A DNA stretch of 11,254 nucleotides from JBBSWB01 sp038046465 (GCA_038046465.1 JBBSWB010000010.1:1-11254); one strand, 5' to 3'. Positions 1 to 5,532 are shown, numbered from the stretch's first letter. The notes: generated by a model not told the origin, from the letters alone. A program made the numbers and translations.

Positions 1-15
1 AAGAAAGAATAATTC

Positions 16-23
16 TTATATAG
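16..23 (+). promoter_or_regulatory. TATA box for the uracil-DNA glycosylase gene
   Basis: The sequence TTATATAG is centred about 25 nt before the ATG at 45. Archaeal transcription starts about 25-27 nt downstream of the TATA centre, so the mRNA is expected to begin at or next to the start codon. No Shine-Dalgarno sequence precedes that ATG, which fits leaderless initiation. The window edge cuts off any further upstream elements. Confidence 0.5.
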
Positions 24-44
24 TTCTGCTAATTTATTTTTTAT

Positions 45-644
45 ATGCCTAAATTTACTGAATTAAAAGCAGAAATTTTATCCTGTCAGAAATGTTCTGA
101 ATTAATTAAAAGCAGGACGCAAGTAGTTTTTGGCTGCGGCAATGAAAAATCCGAAATACTGCTTATCGGGGAAGCTCCGGGAGCTAATGAAGACAAACAA
201 GGAATTCCTTTCTGCGGTATGTCTGGAAAAATATTAAACGAATTGTTAACTTCTGCTAATTTACAAAGAGAAGATATTTTTATTACTAATACTCTGCTGT
301 GCCGTCCACCTAATAACCGCAACCCGGCTAAAGAAGAAATTGAAAATTGCCGGGAACGATTGAATAAATTAATTGAAACGATGCGGCCAAAAGTTATGGT
401 TACTATTGGCAATTTTGCCACGGAAAGAATTCTGGGAAAGACGGGCATCAAATCGATGCACGGGAAAGTTCATTCTTTTATTTTTAATGGGCAGGAAATT
501 AAAGTAGTTCCGGTAATCCATCCTGCTTCATATTTATATTCGGGAAGAAATCCACAAATGTTAGCAGAGATGAAAGCAGATTTTAAAGTTATTTCTAGTT
601 TAGTTAAAACTAAGCAGCAGCAGAAACAGTTGGGCGAGTTTTGA
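45..644 (+). CDS. Family 4 (UDGa-type) uracil-DNA glycosylase
   Basis: This enzyme excises uracil, the product of cytosine deamination, from DNA as the first step of base-excision repair. The 199-residue protein has the family 4 hallmarks. The motif GEAPGANED (residues 42-50) forms the water-activating and uracil-binding loop. NTLLCRPPNNRNP (82-94) is the typical central signature. HPAS (159-162) is the second active-site motif, carrying the catalytic-loop histidine. C14, C17, C86 and C102 have the spacing of the four ligands of the family's 4Fe-4S cluster. The length is normal for the family (about 190-220). The ATG at 45 is favoured because a TATA box lies ~25 nt upstream and the Fe-S cysteines begin only 14 residues in. 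An oligo(T) tract after the stop suggests the gene is transcribed alone. Family assignment is strong; substrate range (U only, or also hypoxanthine/xanthine) cannot be read from the sequence. Confidence 0.93.
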   Translation: MPKFTELKAEILSCQKCSELIKSRTQVVFGCGNEKSEILLIGEAPGANEDKQGIPFCGMSGKILNELLTSANLQREDIFITNTLLCRPPNNRNPAKEEIENCRERLNKLIETMRPKVMVTIGNFATERILGKTGIKSMHGKVHSFIFNGQEIKVVPVIHPASYLYSGRNPQMLAEMKADFKVISSLVKTKQQQKQLGEF

Positions 645-659
645 AGCTGAGAGTTTTAG

Positions 660-666
660 TTTTTTT
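660..666 (+). terminator. Oligo(T) terminator after the glycosylase gene
   Basis: Seven consecutive T residues lie 16 nt after the TGA stop with no strong hairpin before them. Archaeal RNA polymerase commonly terminates at such non-template T tracts. The next gene has its own TATA-like element, which supports separate transcription. Confidence 0.4.
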
Positions 667-706
667 CATTTAAAGGAATATTAATTATCAATAAACAGGA
701 ATAACT

Positions 707-714
707 TTTTAAAT
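707..714 (+). promoter_or_regulatory. TATA-like element before the redox-disulfide gene
   Basis: TTTTAAAT is centred about 25 nt before the ATG at 736. The spacing fits leaderless transcription. The region is A+T-rich, so the motif alone is weak evidence; the spacing is what supports it. A short purine run (aagga) also lies just before the ATG. Confidence 0.35.
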
Positions 715-735
715 TCGCAATTAATTTTAAGGAAA

Positions 736-969
736 ATGAAACAAAATATTACTAAAGAAACAAAAATTACCAAAGAAATGAAGATTGGCGAATTAATGAT
801 CAACTATCCGCAGGCAGTAGAGGTCTTGTTTGAGGAAGGCATCCATTGCTTAGGCTGCGGGGCAGCGCACTTTGAATCTCTGGAAGACGGCTTAACAGCA
901 CATGGAAAAAGTGAGAAAGAGATTGAAGAAATTGTTAAGAAACTGAATAAGGTCGTTTCTAATAATTAA
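736..969 (+). CDS. Small DUF1858-type (hybrid-cluster-protein-associated) redox-disulfide domain protein
   Basis: This 77-residue cytoplasmic protein is essentially one DUF1858 / TIGR03980-like domain. Family features are visible: a conserved helix beginning MKIGELMINYPQAVEVLFEEG (about residues 15-35), then HCLGCGAA with the redox-pair cysteines C38 and C41, then SLEDGLTAHG and a lysine/glutamate-rich last helix. The domain is thought to form a redox-active disulfide and is often found near hybrid cluster proteins, but its biochemical role is poorly defined. No hybrid cluster protein lies in this window. In-frame ATG codons exist at residues 15 and 21. The first is chosen because of the TATA spacing and the short purine run (aagga) just before it. 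However, residues 1-14 are lysine- and threonine-rich and not part of the domain, so a start at M15 is possible. Family call is good; function is uncertain. Confidence 0.82.
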   Translation: MKQNITKETKITKEMKIGELMINYPQAVEVLFEEGIHCLGCGAAHFESLEDGLTAHGKSEKEIEEIVKKLNKVVSNN

Positions 970-982
970 ATTTAATTTTTAT

Positions 983-996
983 GAAACCTTTATAAA
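983..996 (+). promoter_or_regulatory. BRE plus TATA box before the SAM-dependent transferase
   Basis: GAAACCTTTATAAA is identical over 14 nt to the element before the 16S rRNA gene (10575-10588). It consists of a purine-rich TFB recognition element followed by TTTATAAA. The predicted start is near 1018-1020, leaving a 5' leader of about 25 nt before the ATG at 1044. This is longer than for the other genes here. Confidence 0.7.
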
Positions 997-1043
997 ACGC
1001 GCCTTTTTAATCCCAAAAAGAGCTGGTTTTAGATTATAACAAA

Positions 1044-1961
1044 ATGGTAACAATTAATCTAAGATCCTTAGCTGATTTAATTAATTTAAACTTCTTAGCT
1101 GATTTATATCCACAGGCACAAAAACCATCCGCTCATTTTGATTTTTCCAGATTGGTATTAAATCGTAAGAACTTTCGGAATGCTTATAATAATCTGGGTG
1201 CCTGTAATTATTATGTTACTAATGAATCAGTAGACCAAATTGTAGCTTCCTTAAACCCGCGGGGAGACGAAGAAATCTTAGGAATTATCGGTGCCGGAGA
1301 TCAACTTCTGGGTCTATCCGAGAAACTTTCTACAGGAAGGATCTATGGGGTTGATTATAATCCTTTTCAAGTTTTTTTAGCCGGACTAAAAATAGAGTTA
1401 ATCTATAATTTGGGCCGAGAAGAATATCTTAATTTTTTAAACAACAGATTTGCTAATAAAAAATGGATGGAGCTGTTTGATAATTTATCAAAAGTGGTGC
1501 CTTCATCTAAACAGGATTATCTTTGTTCTATTGCCGATAATTTTGCGCCGGAGTTAGCTGGAGGAAATACTGAATTTGTTGGGTTCATCCATGACGATAA
1601 ACGATTTGAACAGGTGCGCAGGAATCTTTCTAGAATAAATCTAGTCCAAGCGGATGTAAGAACAGTATTTTCAGAACTTCCTGCAAATCATTTTGATATG
1701 ATTTATCTTTCGAATGTTTTTGATCATTTAAGCATTTTGGATATGAGAGAAAAAATAGTACCTGAATCCAAAAGAATCCTAAAGAAAGGAGGGAGGATTT
1801 ATATTTCTACAGTCGAGGATGTTCGTTATTGGACTCTAGAGCTAAAAAAAGGGTTCCGGGAAGATCGGGACGCTTATAAAAAAGGGCGGGAAAAATTGAA
1901 AGAGGGAGCCCTAGGTTCGCCAGAGTGGATGGGCGATTTTTATGTCGGTATTAAAGATTAA
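1044..1961 (+). CDS. SAM-dependent transferase, DUF3419/BtaA-like Rossmann fold
   Basis: The 305-residue protein has a class I SAM-binding fold. Motif I is GIIGAGD (80-86). The acidic residue that would hold the ribose is D104 in YGVDYNPFQ, close to the 'VDxNPxQ' of DUF3419 proteins. ADVRTVF (203-209) and FDMIYLSNVFDHL (217-229) follow, the latter resembling the 'LSDHMDWL' segment of BtaA. A 'DDKRFEQVRRNL' stretch before them also matches that family. BtaA transfers a 3-amino-3-carboxypropyl group from SAM to diacylglycerol in betaine-lipid synthesis. Archaea do not normally use diacylglycerol lipids, so the substrate here is open and a plain methyltransferase is equally possible. There is no signal peptide or membrane segment. 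The reading frame is open back to 1011 but has no ATG, GTG or TTG before 1044, so the ATG at 1044 is the likely start, although no ribosome binding site is seen. The C-terminal ~60 residues are basic and probably helical. Confidence 0.65.
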   Translation: MVTINLRSLADLINLNFLADLYPQAQKPSAHFDFSRLVLNRKNFRNAYNNLGACNYYVTNESVDQIVASLNPRGDEEILGIIGAGDQLLGLSEKLSTGRIYGVDYNPFQVFLAGLKIELIYNLGREEYLNFLNNRFANKKWMELFDNLSKVVPSSKQDYLCSIADNFAPELAGGNTEFVGFIHDDKRFEQVRRNLSRINLVQADVRTVFSELPANHFDMIYLSNVFDHLSILDMREKIVPESKRILKKGGRIYISTVEDVRYWTLELKKGFREDRDAYKKGREKLKEGALGSPEWMGDFYVGIKD

Positions 1962-1980
1962 GTCCATTTATAATTAGAAA

Positions 1981-1988
1981 TATATAAA
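1981..1988 (+). promoter_or_regulatory. TATA box for alaS
   Basis: TATATAAA lies about 29 nt (centre to A of ATG) before the alaS start at 2014, with no Shine-Dalgarno sequence between. This predicts a leaderless or near-leaderless alaS mRNA, independent of the preceding transferase gene. Confidence 0.55.
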
Positions 1989-2013
1989 AACCGGCAAGCT
2001 TTTTCTAATTCGC

Positions 2014-3768
2014 ATGAAAGCAAAAGAGCTCAAACAGAAATATCTGGACTTTTTCAAGAAACAAGGGCATGCAATCATCTCTTCCGCTTCCTTGATTCCT
2101 ACTAATGATCCTTCCGTATTATTCAACACGGCCGGGATGCAGCCGTTAGTTCCCTATCTCCTAGGACAAAAACATCCTTTAGGAAATCGTTTAGCTAATG
2201 TTCAAAAATGTTTACGCACGGTCGATTTTGATAATATCGGAGATAATACTCATCATACTTTCTTTCAAATGTTGGGTAATTGGAGTTTAGGAGATTATTT
2301 TAAGAAAGAATCGATTGCCTGGAGTTTTGAATTTCTGACCAGTAAAAAATGGTTAAACTTATCTTTAACCAAATTAGCTTTTACTGTTTACAAAGGCGAT
2401 GACGATGTTCCCAAAGACGAAGAGTCCGCTAAATTATGGTTAAGCTTAGGAGTTTCTAAAGAGAGAATTGCTTATCTGGGGAAAGATAATTTTTGGTCAG
2501 CTGGCGATACTGGCCCATGTGGTCCAAGTACAGAAATATTTTATTGGGCGGGCGATGAAGAAACACCACAGAAATTTGATGCTGCTGATAATCGCTGGGT
2601 GGAAATTTGGAATAATGTGTTTATGACTTATAATAGAAAAGAAAACGGCACTTTAGAATTATTAAAACAAAAAAATGTGGATACGGGGATGGGTTTAGAA
2701 AGAACCTTAGCCGTTTTATCGGGAAAGAAAAGCGCCTATGAAACAGATCTATTTCAACCGATCATTAAAGAGATTGAAAAATTAAGCGGGAAAAATTATG
2801 AGCAAAATCAAAAAATTATGCGCATTATTGCGGATCATCTAAGAGCTTCCGTATTTATTTTAGGTGATGATAATGCAGTCATACCTTCTAATGTTGATCG
2901 CGGATATATCTTAAGAAGATTGATCCGCAAAGCGATTCGGTTAGCTAAATTATTGAACCTGCCTGCTTTATCCTTAAACAAATTAGCGGAAATTGTAATC
3001 AAGAATTATTCTGAATCCTATCTGGAATTAAAACAAAATAAAGATAAAATAATTTCTGAATTAAAAAAAGAAGAAGAAAAGTTTGAAGCAACTTTAGAGA
3101 AAGGGTTAAAAGAATTTGCCCGGATCACTCAAGAAAATAGAAGCATTAATGCTAAAGAAGCTTTTTTTTTATTTCAGAGTTATGGGTTCCCGATAGAAAT
3201 GACTGAAGAGTTAGCTGCTGAGAAAGGAGTTAAAGTAGATAAGCAAGGTTTTGAAAAAGAATATGAGAAACACCAAGAACTTTCTCGAGTAGGAGCAGAA
3301 AAGAAATTTAAAGGGGGCTTAAGCGATGCTTCTGAGGAAACTAGAAAATTACATACGGCTACGCATTTGTTAAATGAAGCTTTACGGAAAATTTTGAAAG
3401 AAGACATTAAGCAGAAAGGCAGCAACATCACTCCAGAACGGTTAAGGTTTGATTTTAATTTTGACCGGAAATTAACTCCTGACGAAATTAAAAAAATTGA
3501 AAGCGAAGTAAACCGCATAATCAAATTGGCCGTAGAAGTTAAGCGAGAAGAATTGCCTTTAGAAAAAGCATTAAGTTCGGGAGCACACGGAGAATTTGGC
3601 ACTAAATATCCGCCTAAAGTTTCTGTTTACGCCATTGGGGATTATTCCAAAGAGATCTGCATGGGCCCCCACGCCAATAACACCTCTGAATTAGGTAAGT
3701 TTAAAATTGTTAAAGAGGAATCTTCTGCTGCTGGGGTGAGAAGAATAAAAGCAGTACTGGAAAAATAA
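2014..3768 (+). CDS. alaS: Alanyl-tRNA synthetase, short bacterial/CPR-like form lacking the C-Ala domain
   Basis: This class II synthetase charges tRNA-Ala. The N-terminal catalytic core (about 1-240) carries the NTAGMQPLVPYL region, the motif 2 segment HHTFFQMLGNWSLGDYF, AGDTGPCGPSTEIFY, and motif 3 DTGMGLER (223-230). A helical tRNA-recognition domain follows. The editing domain then has the zinc/editing signatures HTATH (447-451) and C549xxxH553 (CMGPH). The protein ends about 30 residues later, after SSAAGVRRI. At 584 residues it is far shorter than usual AlaRS (~850-900): the coiled linker and C-terminal C-Ala domain are absent. No remnant follows, since archease begins 45 nt downstream. 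The core resembles bacterial enzymes, particularly the short ones of Patescibacteria/CPR, rather than the archaeal type, which has its own longer N-terminus. This suggests lateral acquisition (inference). A run of nine T at ~3163-3171 lies inside the frame, but the protein reads normally across it. Confidence 0.95.
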   Translation: MKAKELKQKYLDFFKKQGHAIISSASLIPTNDPSVLFNTAGMQPLVPYLLGQKHPLGNRLANVQKCLRTVDFDNIGDNTHHTFFQMLGNWSLGDYFKKESIAWSFEFLTSKKWLNLSLTKLAFTVYKGDDDVPKDEESAKLWLSLGVSKERIAYLGKDNFWSAGDTGPCGPSTEIFYWAGDEETPQKFDAADNRWVEIWNNVFMTYNRKENGTLELLKQKNVDTGMGLERTLAVLSGKKSAYETDLFQPIIKEIEKLSGKNYEQNQKIMRIIADHLRASVFILGDDNAVIPSNVDRGYILRRLIRKAIRLAKLLNLPALSLNKLAEIVIKNYSESYLELKQNKDKIISELKKEEEKFEATLEKGLKEFARITQENRSINAKEAFFLFQSYGFPIEMTEELAAEKGVKVDKQGFEKEYEKHQELSRVGAEKKFKGGLSDASEETRKLHTATHLLNEALRKILKEDIKQKGSNITPERLRFDFNFDRKLTPDEIKKIESEVNRIIKLAVEVKREELPLEKALSSGAHGEFGTKYPPKVSVYAIGDYSKEICMGPHANNTSELGKFKIVKEESSAAGVRRIKAVLEK

Positions 3769-3813
3769 ATTATAAACTAATTAAAATTTTAAAAAATAAA
3801 CTAAAAATAAAAA

Positions 3814-4242
3814 ATGAAACCTTCATATAAATATCTTGAACATACTGCTGATGTGTTATTTCAGGCAGAAGCACCTACGCTTGAAGAACTGTTCCAGCAG
3901 TGCGCCTTCGCCTTAGAAAATTCTCAGGTCGATCTTTCTAAAATAGAGCCAAAAGAAATAATTACCATCACTGGAGAGGGCAAGAGCGTAGAAAATATTT
4001 TATTTGATTTCTTGGACGATTTGGTTTTTTACAAAGATGCCCAGCAGCTAATCTTCAGCAAATTTGATTTAAAGATTGAAGAAAACAGCGGAGTATTCAA
4101 GTTAACTTGTCAAGCCCATGGCGAAAAATTAGATAATGCTAAGCACGACCCCAAAGTTGATGTTAAAGCCATTACTATGCATATGTTTGAAGTGAAGAAA
4201 ATTATCGGCGGCTGGCAGGCACAGGTGTTGATTGATATTTAA
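3814..4242 (+). CDS. Archease, activator of the RtcB tRNA ligase
   Basis: Archease promotes guanylylation and turnover of RtcB, the ligase that joins tRNA exons after the splicing endonuclease has acted. The 142-residue protein matches the family in length. It contains the N-terminal signature YLEHTAD (7-13), the central LFDFLDDLVFYKD, and the C-terminal VDVKAITMHMF followed by GGWQAQVLIDI. Acidic residues D13 and D141 are at the positions expected for the metal-binding site that activates RtcB. It lies 45 nt after alaS in the same direction. A weak TATA-like stretch (3786-3793) lies ~25 nt before the ATG, so it may be transcribed with alaS or leaderless on its own. It is functionally relevant to the intron-containing tRNA ~1.1 kb away at 5334-5437, which needs exon ligation. 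RtcB itself and the splicing endonuclease are not in the window. Confidence 0.93.
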   Translation: MKPSYKYLEHTADVLFQAEAPTLEELFQQCAFALENSQVDLSKIEPKEIITITGEGKSVENILFDFLDDLVFYKDAQQLIFSKFDLKIEENSGVFKLTCQAHGEKLDNAKHDPKVDVKAITMHMFEVKKIIGGWQAQVLIDI

Positions 4243-4317
4243 AGTTAAAAATTATAAGATATTTCAATTAAATAATAAACTAACAAAACATAAAAGAATA
4301 AACTAATAAAATCCATC

Positions 4318-4325
4318 AAGGAGGT
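4318..4325 (+). promoter_or_regulatory. Strong Shine-Dalgarno sequence for the 70-aa Cys-cluster protein
   Basis: AAGGAGGT lies 7 nt before the ATG at 4333. It is the best Shine-Dalgarno match in the window, in a genome region where most first genes have none. It fixes the start codon and implies a leadered mRNA and efficient translation. The 16S 3' end, with the anti-SD, lies outside the window. Confidence 0.8.
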
Positions 4326-4332
4326 TTAGAAA

Positions 4333-4545
4333 ATGAAAAAAAATAATTGTGGTTGCGGTTGTTCACCAAAAGGCCCTAAAAGCGCAGAAGATTTAGTCCG
4401 GGACTTAATAAATTTAGTAGCAGTTTACCGAGAAGAAGAAATGGAAGATGTTACTACCCGAATCGATCCGGCTACGGCCAAAGAATTAACCAAAAAATTA
4501 GAAGAACTGGCTAAAAAAGTAGGCAGTGATTGCTGCTGTAATTAA
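4333..4545 (+). CDS. Uncharacterised 70-residue protein with terminal cysteine clusters
   Basis: I do not recognise this protein. Visible features are an N-terminal CGCGC run (C6, C8, C10) followed by a Gly/Pro/Lys turn, a predicted helical, charged middle (about 17-64, rich in Glu, Lys and Leu), and a C-terminal CCC (C67-C69) just before the last Asn. There is no signal peptide or membrane segment. The two cysteine clusters could bind a metal (zinc, copper or Fe-S) or form disulfides; this is inference from composition. It has the strongest ribosome binding site in the window, so it is a real gene and probably well expressed. It follows archease after 90 nt in the same direction and is closed by several T tracts. 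Whether it is linked functionally to archease is unknown. Confidence 0.8.
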   Translation: MKKNNCGCGCSPKGPKSAEDLVRDLINLVAVYREEEMEDVTTRIDPATAKELTKKLEELAKKVGSDCCCN

Positions 4546-4571
4546 TTTTTTATTTTATTTTTAATATTTTT
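4546..4571 (+). terminator. Multiple oligo(T) tracts ending the plus-strand gene run
   Basis: Immediately after the TAA stop there are T tracts of 6, 4, 5 and 5 separated by single or paired A-containing steps. This is the typical form of an archaeal intrinsic terminator. It sits in the 68-bp convergent gap and would stop transcription coming from alaS/archease before it meets the opposing gene. Confidence 0.55.
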
Positions 4572-4606
4572 AAATTATTTTTCAAATTGAATGGAAACTT
4601 TATTTT

Positions 4607-4613
4607 AAAAAAA
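4607..4613 (-). terminator. Oligo(T) terminator of the minus-strand gene
   Basis: On the minus strand seven T residues directly follow the TGA stop of the 228-residue protein. This suits archaeal termination and makes a bidirectional termination zone together with the plus-strand T tracts at 4546-4571. Confidence 0.5.
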
Positions 4614-5300
4614 TCAATCTGTCTTTAGCAAATCTCGTGCATAATTAGTAGCCTGGCGTATTTTATCAAGTCCTTCCATACATTTAGCCAAATAATCTGA
4701 TATGGTTGGATCATATTTAGCAAAACTAAAGCCAACTATTGGCCATGTAAGAGTCTTACCGTATGGGTGTACAAGACCAAGTTCAGAGGTTATTCCAGCA
4801 ACATTGACCGTTTCACTTGGAGCTCCACCCAGGGCATAATTATCTCTTGAAATCGAGCAGCCTTTTCCCCTGAAGCTTCTTATTTCTTCTGGAACTTTAT
4901 CAAAAGCCGTTATGCTTAGAGGTAAAGGTAGGTCATCTACAAGCGAAACATCAACTCGCACCGTCTTTGCTGGAAATATTACTTCTTCATCAATTGAATA
5001 CATTGGGCGATTAAGATTATCTACATAATCACCATTTTTATCATATTTCCAATGATATGTTTCAAATACGATTTGTTTTAAAATTAATCCTTGGCTACTA
5101 ATAAAAATTCTGCCTCTTCCTACAATCGCGTCATCAGTAGTTAATTCGCCAACCACAAAACAAGGAAAATTTACTTCAACTGATGCATCTTCATTATTTT
5201 TATATATTTGGTTGGCCCAACTAACAAGTTGATCTAAGTTATCGGCCTGATATTTTATTGTATCTTTCCTTACACGAGGTCTTTGTTTGTTTTGATTCAT
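4614..5300 (-). CDS. Uncharacterised 228-residue protein
   Basis: I do not recognise a family. It is the only protein gene on the minus strand here. The N-terminus is basic (residues 1-15), then comes a short helical stretch (about 20-38). A region rich in alternating hydrophobic and polar residues (about 40-185) suggests mostly beta structure. The C-terminal helix (about 200-225) holds KCMEGLDKIRQATNYARDLL. There are three cysteines (C47, C148, C207) in no motif. No signal peptide, membrane segment or known catalytic motif is seen, so it is probably soluble and cytoplasmic. It starts 33 nt downstream of the initiator tRNA in the same direction. The TATA-like element overlapping the tRNA terminator is ~26 nt before this ATG, predicting leaderless transcription. 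AAGGGG at 5307-5312 would serve as a Shine-Dalgarno sequence only if transcription read through from the tRNA. The frame is intact and long, so I regard it as a real gene, possibly lineage-specific or accessory. Confidence 0.75.
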   Translation of the reverse strand: MNQNKQRPRVRKDTIKYQADNLDQLVSWANQIYKNNEDASVEVNFPCFVVGELTTDDAIVGRGRIFISSQGLILKQIVFETYHWKYDKNGDYVDNLNRPMYSIDEEVIFPAKTVRVDVSLVDDLPLPLSITAFDKVPEEIRSFRGKGCSISRDNYALGGAPSETVNVAGITSELGLVHPYGKTLTWPIVGFSFAKYDPTISDYLAKCMEGLDKIRQATNYARDLLKTD

Positions 5301-5321
5301 TTTAATTGCCCCTTATGGATA

Positions 5322-5329
5322 TTATAAAA
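5322..5329 (-). promoter_or_regulatory. TATA-like element overlapping the tRNA T-run
   Basis: Read on the minus strand, CTTTTTTTATAAT follows the tRNA 3' end. Its seven T residues (5326-5332) form a terminator for the tRNA. The overlapping TTTATAAT is centred 25-26 nt before the ATG at 5300, the spacing seen at other leaderless genes here. The dual role is inferred. Confidence 0.4.
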
Positions 5330-5333
5330 AAAG

Positions 5334-5437
5334 TAGCGGGAGGAGGACTTTCAGCAGCGTATTTCAATTGCTGGCATTTGAACCTCCGATCTCCGGGTTA
5401 TGAGCCCGGCGGGTACTCCTAGCTTCCCTATCCCGCT
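5334..5437 (-). tRNA. Initiator tRNA-Met (CAT) with a T-loop intron
   Basis: On the minus strand the acceptor strands AGCGGGA and TCCCGCT enclose a full cloverleaf with discriminator A73. The anticodon stem is CCGGG/CCCGG around loop CTCATAA. The first pair is A1-U72, and the anticodon stem has three G-C pairs next to the loop; both are hallmarks of archaeal initiator tRNA. The variable loop is AGATC. The T-stem is GGAGG (5383-5387) with CCTCC (5342-5346), but 36 nt lie between them instead of 7. Removing a 29-nt intron leaves loop TTCAAAT and a 75-nt mature tRNA. No CCA is encoded, so it must be added. A minus-strand TATA-like element (5461-5468) lies ~27 nt upstream of the 5' end and a T7 run follows the 3' end. 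It would deliver formyl-free methionine to the P site at start codons. Confidence 0.93.
5348..5376 (-). other. 29-nt archaeal tRNA intron at position 59/60 with bulge-helix-bulge
   Basis: Minus-strand folding gives a complete bulge-helix-bulge. The outer helix is the T-stem itself. Next is a central 4-bp helix UUCA (5379-5382) with UGAA (5350-5353), flanked by 3-nt bulges AAU (5376-5378) and AGU (5347-5349). An inner helix GC-AGC/GCUGC (5370-5375 with 5354-5358, one C bulged) closes an 11-nt loop. Cutting after the second base of each bulge removes exactly 29 nt and restores the T-loop UUCAAAU, placing the intron between nucleotides 59 and 60. Splicing endonuclease would cut here, and RtcB with archease (encoded at 3814-4242) would ligate the exons. 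Confidence 0.9.
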
Positions 5438-5460
5438 GTAGTGATAAATAACTTTGACCT

Positions 5461-5468
5461 ATTTAAAA
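5461..5468 (-). promoter_or_regulatory. TATA-like element of the initiator tRNA
   Basis: The minus strand reads TTTTAAAT, centred about 27 nt upstream of the tRNA 5' end at 5437. This suits transcription starting at or just before the mature 5' end. It lies back to back with the plus-strand promoter of the SppA gene (5519-5532). Confidence 0.4.
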
Positions 5469-5518
5469 AGATTTGCTTTTTATAATAAGCCGGCGACTTT
5501 TTCTACTTTTGCTGTATA

Positions 5519-5532
5519 AAAACATTTATAAA
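5519..5532 (+). promoter_or_regulatory. BRE plus TATA box of the SppA-subtilase unit
   Basis: AAAACATTTATAAA differs from the eL41 promoter element only in its first base. The TATA part (5525-5532) is centred 26-27 nt before the GTG at 5555, predicting a leaderless mRNA that starts with GTG. Confidence 0.6.

Noticed and set aside
3180..3602. A 140-codon minus-strand frame inside alaS
   Set aside because: It mirrors the conserved editing domain of alaS, which is clearly the coding frame, and lacks promoter or ribosome binding site.
3720..3813. Frameshift or decay of a lost C-Ala domain after alaS
   Set aside because: The frame ends cleanly and the 45-nt gap before archease is A/T-rich without any C-Ala-like remnant, so the short form looks native.
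5334..5346. Integration (att) site of a mobile element at the tRNA 3' end
   Set aside because: No repeat of the tRNA 3' end is visible downstream, and there is no integrase or other mobility gene in the window. The extra T-loop DNA is explained fully by the bulge-helix-bulge intron.
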